This document shows, piece after piece, positions 59,090 through 64,000 of a stretch of DNA of 64,000 nt; within the stretch, counting starts at the first letter, position 1, and every line of letters starts with the position of its first letter. The translations under genes and the position numbers were made by a program. A model generated the notes under the pieces. That model was not told where the DNA came from and ran no database searches. It was given only the letters and a program-made list of their open reading frames with translations. Origin of the DNA: Sipunculus nudus (lineage: Eukaryota > Annelida > Sipuncula > Golfingiida > Sipunculidae); assembly GCA_026874595.1 (NCBI GenBank), contig CM049306.1, positions 97,393,642 to 97,457,641 on the forward strand, given 5' to 3'.

Positions 59090-61092
59090 ATACAGGTGGC
59101 TCCACCAGTCTGCAGAAACTAATAAAAACACTTAATGGTCAATATCCATGCAAAAAATCATGGTGATCTCTGCATTAGTTGTTCAGATACTTCAGTTTTT
59201 GTATCAAATTGTCCATTATTCTGAGGGATACTTCGGAGTCCTATAGCTTGAAGGATATGGGTAACAGAGACCTAATTTCAAGTTTCCACAGGCACCTTTC
59301 ATGGGCCTCCTTGCATGACAAGAATGAAGATTCTAGGTCCAGTTGTTGCGATTTGTATCCTGTTGACAGATAACCACATCTTTAAAGGTCTCAAAAAAAA
59401 GAAAAAAATTCGTAAAAATTTGAAAAAAAAATAGAGGTGGCACACCCAGTCTGCAGAAACTGATGGAACAGCTCATGATCAATATGTATGCCGAAAATCA
59501 TGACCATCAGTGTTGTAGTTATTGAAATACTGCAGTTTTTGTATCAAATTTTCCATTATTCATGGGGGGGGGGGGGGTATTTTGGACCCATACAGCTTAA
59601 AGAATATGGGTAACAGAGACCTAATTTCAAGTTTCCATGGAGACTTTTCATGGGTCTCCCTGTGTGTCAAGAATGAAGATTCTTGGTCCAGTTTTTATGA
59701 TTTGTGCCCTGTTAACAGATGTTCATATCTTTAAAGGTCTCAAAAATACAGAAAAATTTCGTAAAAAAAAACCGAACAAATACAGGTGGTGCCACCAGTC
59801 TGCAGAAACTTATGAAACACTCCATGATCAATATCCATGCAAACAATTATGGTTATCTCTGCATTAGTTGTTCAGATACTTTAGCTTTTGTATCAAATTT
59901 TCCATTATTCTGAGCTGTACTTTGGAGTGCCATAGCTCAAAGGATATGGGTAACAGAGACCAAATTTCAGGTTTCCATGGAGACTTATCATGGGTCTCCC
60001 TGTGTGTCAAGAACGAAGATTCTAGGTCCAGTCGTTACGATTTGTACCCTGTTGACAGATAACTACATCCTTAAAGGTCTCAAAAATGGAGAAAACGATT
60101 CGTGAACATTGAAAAATACAGGTGGCGCCACCAGTCTGCACAAACTGATGAAACATCTCATGATCAATATGTATGTCGAAAATCATGACCATCAGTGATG
60201 TAGTTAATGAGATATTGAAGTTTTTGTATGAAATTTTTTACTATTCTGGGGGGTAATTTTGGGCCCCATAGCTCAAAGGATATGGGTAACAGAGGCCTAA
60301 TTTCTGGTTTCCATGGAGACTTTTCATAGGTCTCTCAGTCTGTCGAAAATGAAGATTCTAGGTCCAGTCGTTACGATTTGTGCCACGCTAACAGATGACA
60401 GCATCCTCAAAGGTCTCAAAAATAGAGGAAAAAATCGTAAAAAAATCAAACAGTACAGGTGGCGCCACCAGTCTGCAGGAACTGATCGAACGTCTCATGA
60501 TCAATATGTATGCCAAAAATGAAGACCATCAGTGATGTAGTTATTGAGATATTGAAGTTTTTGTATGAAATTTTTTACTATTCTGGGGGGTACTTTGGGG
60601 CCCGATAGCTCAAAGGATATGGGTAACAGAGACCTAATTTCTGGTTTCCAAGGAGATTTTTCATGGACCTCTCAGTGTGTCAAGAATTAAGATTCTAAGT
60701 CCAGTCTTTATGATTTGTGCCTTGTTAACAGATGTTCACATTTTTAAAGGTCTCAAAAATAGAGAAAAAAATTCGTAAAAAATCGAAAAATACAGGTGGC
60801 GCCACCAGTCTGCAGGAAGTGATGTAACATCTCATGATCAATATGTACGCCAAAAATCATGACCATCAGTCAAGTAGTTAATGAGATATTGAAGTTTTTG
60901 TATGAAATTTTTTACTTTTCTGGGAGGTACTTTGGGGCCACATAGCTCGAGGGATATGGGTAACAGAGACCAAATTTCAGGTTTCCATGGAGACTTATCA
61001 TGGGTCTCCCTGTGTGTCAAGAACGAAGATTCTAGGTCCAGTCGTTACGATTTGTACCCTGTTGACAGATAACTACATCCTTAAAGGTCTCA
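59090..61092 (+). repeat. Six-unit core array of HE-A, about 340 bp per unit
   Basis: Units start at the GGTGGCGCCACC-type motif at 59094, 59436, 59784, 60121, 60458 and 60794 (spacings 342, 348, 337, 337, 336). Each unit runs through CAGTCTGCAGAAACTGATG, GATCAATATG(T/C)ATGC, a TTTTTGTAT(C/G)AAATTTT block, GATATGGGTAACAGAGACC, TTTCCATGGAGACTT and AAGATTCTAGGTCCAGTCGT to a poor-complexity A-rich linker. The 59942-60083 and 60952-61093 segments are identical. Confidence 0.9.
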
Positions 61093-63639
61093 ACAAGGGA
61101 CCTATGGGTCACGGCGCTCAGCTGTTATATATGATTAAAAAATATGATTTAGGAATGAGGCATATGCTGGTTTGGTGTGGTAATAAATATAAGCTTTATT
61201 ATGAGTTGTTGGTGTTTAGCTTATGTATGATTATGATATTATCTTTGGAGACAGGTAAGAGGATTGATTTCATTTATTTTATTAACAAATGGAGTACTAT
61301 TGTCACACAGATTTTGACTTGGCCATATAACTTATAAGCAGAACATATGATATAAGAGTTTAACTATTTATTAAAAAAATTACAAATATTGTCCCAAATA
61401 TAATTTTTTGTTAAAAATAACAAGAGAATCTTATGATTTTTTAAAATGAAATATAACTGAAATGATTATTAAAATAATATTAAAGAATATATTCATGAAT
61501 GCATTCATGAATACATTTTGAAAGTATTTGCACTGGTATTCATATACTTTCATTTTTACCTGAATTCCAATTCTTTATGCAAGACATTTTATAATGGAGT
61601 ACATATTAATATTCGTATTTAAATACAATTGCAAAGTTTTCCCACCATTACTGGCATTTATTCAGTTTTCACTAAACAATTATGTTGAGAATCCAGAATA
61701 TACTAAATTCACACATTTAAATTATGATCAAAAGTACCTGGTTTTATGGCTTTTATTTATATTAAAAAAAAAAATGTAATATATTCATTTTGGACTAATT
61801 TCACATCAATGTACACACTAGACACAGTAGGAATCTAGATTAATAATATCAACTGCATCTTTGTCTATCATTAATTTCCTTCATATGATCCCTAATGATT
61901 AGTAATGAATAATATGATATACTTTTTTATCATTAAAATTGAACTGAAAAATACCATAGGTGACTGCATGGTGTTATTTGGAGTACGTGACATTCTATCC
62001 ATCGATACAAGATTCTTTTATCATCAGTAACTGCAAGTTGATTTCCTGTTATTATAAACTAACAAATTCTTTTTTATTTTTCTTTAATTTGTTATTAAAA
62101 AAACATTAAAATTTATTAATTTATTGTTAATTGTTATGTTGTTGGTTAAAACTACTAGATGAGTTGGGTTGGACACCTGGATCAACTGTGGCTGGCCATA
62201 AGCTGCCTACCTGCAACAGTGTATGGCTCGCCTCAAGCATGCATAATTTGCTGAAAGTTCAACAAGGTCAACATACAGGTGACTCAAGAGGGGCTGGAGA
62301 GAGTTAAGGTCTGACATGGTCTCATAAAAACATTAATAAAAGCTACAATTTTTGGCCAATTTCTTTCAGCTTTCTTTACTAAAAAGCTGAAATCCTTGTG
62401 TGCATGATATGAAAATTATATCAACCGTGCTCACAGGAAACAAATGTGCCATGGTCAAAGTTGGGCAAAATTTAAGGTACTTATTTTATATTTATACTAA
62501 TAACATATAAAATTTGAAAAATTCAGGTCTAATTTGGGGTATTCAATTGAATCTTGATTAAATAATGTTACATCCCAGGCAAAAAAACTCTAGCTTCAGC
62601 AATCCCCTTGTTAAGGGAGTAAATATATTTCTTGATTTTTTACATAGTGCATTATGTTTGGGCCCATAACTTAAAACAATTACGCAATACTGACATCATT
62701 TCTGGCATATGCATAGAGAATGTATAGAAAAATATGTATATTATATATGATTAAAGTCACATCAGTGGTTTTGATATTAGGCAGTCTTGAAGTGTAACAA
62801 TGGGTTTTTAATGGAAAAATGAAGTTTTTCATTAATATCTCAAAGGTATTAAGTCCTAGTGACCAAATTCTTGGCATGGTAGGGAATTTTGGAGACATCT
62901 AATTGTATGCCAAATTTTAGGAACTGAGAGCTGAAGCTGGGGAGCTGAGCTCTTGCAAACTGCATAACACTAGCTTGATGTAAACAATTTGTTACATGGT
63001 GCTTGAAAACTTGAATAAAATCTACAGTTTTTGATCAACTGGTTTCAAATTTTTGGTGTTAACAGACAAAATGCTAACAAAAACATGCTGCGAAAATTAA
63101 ATCCACAGTACTTACAGTAAAAAAACGTGCCATGGTCAAAGTTGGGCAAAATTTAAGGTACCAATTTTTTATTTTTGTTAATATTTTAAAAAATTTAAAA
63201 TATTTTGATCTAATTTTGGGTGTACAATTTAATTTTGATAAATTAAAGTTATATTACTGGAAAAAAAGTCCATAGCTTTAACAAGTTTTGTGTTAAGTGA
63301 TCAAATATCTTTCCTGATTTTTTACAAAATGCATTATGTTTGGGCCCATAACTTTTTTAAATTATATAATACAGACATAATTTCTGGCATGTACATAGGA
63401 ACTATATAGAAGAATATTTATGGTAAATATGAGGGAAAACAGATGAGTGGTTTTGATATTAGGCAGTCCTGAAGTGTGAAAATAGGTTTTTAATAAAAAA
63501 TTGAGGTTTTTCCTTAATTTCTCAAAGGAACAAGGTCGCAAAGACCCAGTTTTCGGCTTGGTAGGAGATCTTGGGGACATCTAACATTATGCTGAATTTT
63601 GGATTCCTAGGTCTTATGGTTTCAAAACGTGCCACATCT

Positions 63640-63688
63640 ACGGACGGACGGACGGACGGACGGACGGACAGACGGACGGACGACGGAC
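63640..63688 (+). repeat. (ACGG)n microsatellite of HE-B
   Basis: About eleven ACGG/ACAG units just upstream of the terminal hairpin, longer than in the other HE-B copies. Confidence 0.9.
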
Positions 63689-63704
63689 AATGGACCACGA
63701 CTAT

Positions 63705-63733
63705 AGCTCAGATGACTTATAGTCAGCTGAGCT
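63705..63733 (+). other. HE-B 3' terminal hairpin
   Basis: AGCTCAG/CTGAGCT and TGAC/GTCA stems, loop TTATA, one A-G mismatch. It defines the 3' boundary of the nested HE-B, since array sequence resumes within the following A-run. Confidence 0.85.
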
Positions 63734-63737
63734 AAAA

Positions 63738-64000
63738 ATGGAGAAAATTCGTGAACATTGGAAAATACAGGTGGCGCCACCAGTCTGCAAAAACTGATGA
63801 AACATCTCATGATCAATATGTATGTCGAAAATCATGACCATCAGTGATGTAGTTAATGAGATATTGAAGTTTTTGTATGAAATTTTTTACTATTCTGGGG
63901 GGTAATTTTGGGCCCCATAGCTCGAAGGATATGGGTAATAGAGACCTAATTTCTGGTTTCCATGGAGACTTTTCATAGGTCTCTCAGTGTGTCGAAAATG
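63738..64000 (+). repeat. HE-A core array resumes after HE-B; cut by window end
   Basis: Collinear with 60086-60354 with only a handful of differences (for example CTCGAAGG for CTCAAAGG, and three bases missing near 63748). It is the right half of the monomer interrupted at 61092. Confidence 0.85.

Larger units (their letters stand above)
61093..63737 (+). mobile_element. HE-B: complete element with exact ends, nested in the HE-A array
   Basis: 5' end (A)CAAGGGACCTATGGGTCAC with GGCGCTCAGCTG. A roughly 1.2-kb AT-rich body follows, then two core units 680 bases apart (GCCATGGTCAAAGTTGGGCA at about 62449 and 63129). The ACGG tract is at 63640-63688 and the hairpin at 63705-63733 precedes AAAAA. 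The left flank GGTCTCAA and right flank AAAATGGAGAAAA rejoin into GGTCTCAAAAATGGAG, the uninterrupted array sequence at 60074-60089. Duplication is at most two A bases. About 2.64 kb, noncoding. Confidence 0.85.
57732..64000 (+). mobile_element. HE-A copy 6: large element with core array and two nested insertions; runs off the window
   Basis: 5' end ACAAGTGACCCATGGGTCAT and CGCTCAGCTG at 57732, with the same subtype 5' body as 55610. The body breaks at 57914 (GTAAACTTTTAAAA), where HE-G begins, and resumes at 59086 with AAAAATACAGGTGGCTCC, as in copy 5. An array of about 340-base core units then runs to 61092, is interrupted by HE-B, and resumes at 63738 until the window end. The 3' terminus is not seen. 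Noncoding. Confidence 0.8.

Noticed and set aside
59090-61092. Centromeric or other classical satellite array
   Set aside because: The array is short and bounded by a recognisable element 5' end; the same units occur singly in dispersed elements, so it is an internal array of a mobile element.
59090-61092. CRISPR array
   Set aside because: Units are about 340 bases with no short direct repeat/spacer pattern, and the DNA is animal-like.
61093-63737. Canonical Helitron (5' TC, 3' CTRR, A-T target)
   Set aside because: The 5' end does not start TC and insertion is within an A-run rather than between A and T; the Helentron-like reading fits better.

Overview
The window looks like animal, most probably molluscan (bivalve-like), nuclear DNA. 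It is AT-rich and contains no protein-coding gene that I can recognise. It is packed with short interspersed repeats built on the plan of the bivalve 'pearl' / Helentron-associated (HINE) non-autonomous elements: tandem core repeats, an (ACRG)n microsatellite, and a hairpin at the 3' end. It also carries a tRNA-derived SINE, decayed LINE reverse-transcriptase fragments on the minus strand, a small MITE and many minisatellites. The taxonomic placement is an inference from this repeat content.

Layout. 1-4.6 kb: minisatellites (42-43 bp and 27-bp units), a (TA)n tract and anonymous DNA. 4.6-6.7 kb: first copy of a repeat family I call HE-A, with a 482-bp tandem duplication at its 3' end. 8.4-9.2 kb: a GATGTGGGATAT-type minisatellite. 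13.5-14.9 kb: two fragments of a minus-strand LINE reverse transcriptase. 16-24.6 kb: mostly featureless. 24.6-31.3 kb: HE-B, HE-CD and HE-I repeats side by side. 31.3-35.2 kb: anonymous DNA with one perfect CTCF-like motif. 35.2-40.5 kb: an HE-CD element split by a 3.9-kb HE-B block. 42.0-42.4 kb: a MITE with a 3-bp target duplication. 43.1-44.7 kb: a SINE, then an HE-A copy that is itself split by a 223-bp palindromic insertion with a 14-bp target-site duplication. 44.7-51.7 kb: largely anonymous. 51.7-56.3 kb: HE-E inserted in HE-F, then three HE-A copies, two of them directly abutting. 57.7-64 kb: a large HE-A element with a 340-bp core array, interrupted by a complete HE-G and a complete HE-B, running off the window end.

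The most informative result comes from these nested insertions. Because the interrupted host repeat can be read on both sides, the exact ends of three families (HE-B, HE-E, HE-G) can be fixed from the sequence alone. They share a grammar: a short 5' hairpin, a subterminal motif, internal core repeats often carrying the palindrome GGTGGCGCCACC, an ACGG/ACAG microsatellite, and a 29-30 nt 3' hairpin with one bulge or mismatch directly before an A-run. The stem sequences differ between families while pairing is kept, and in each family the 3' stem is repeated inverted near the 5' end. No autonomous Rep/helicase gene is in the window, so mobilisation would have to come from elsewhere.
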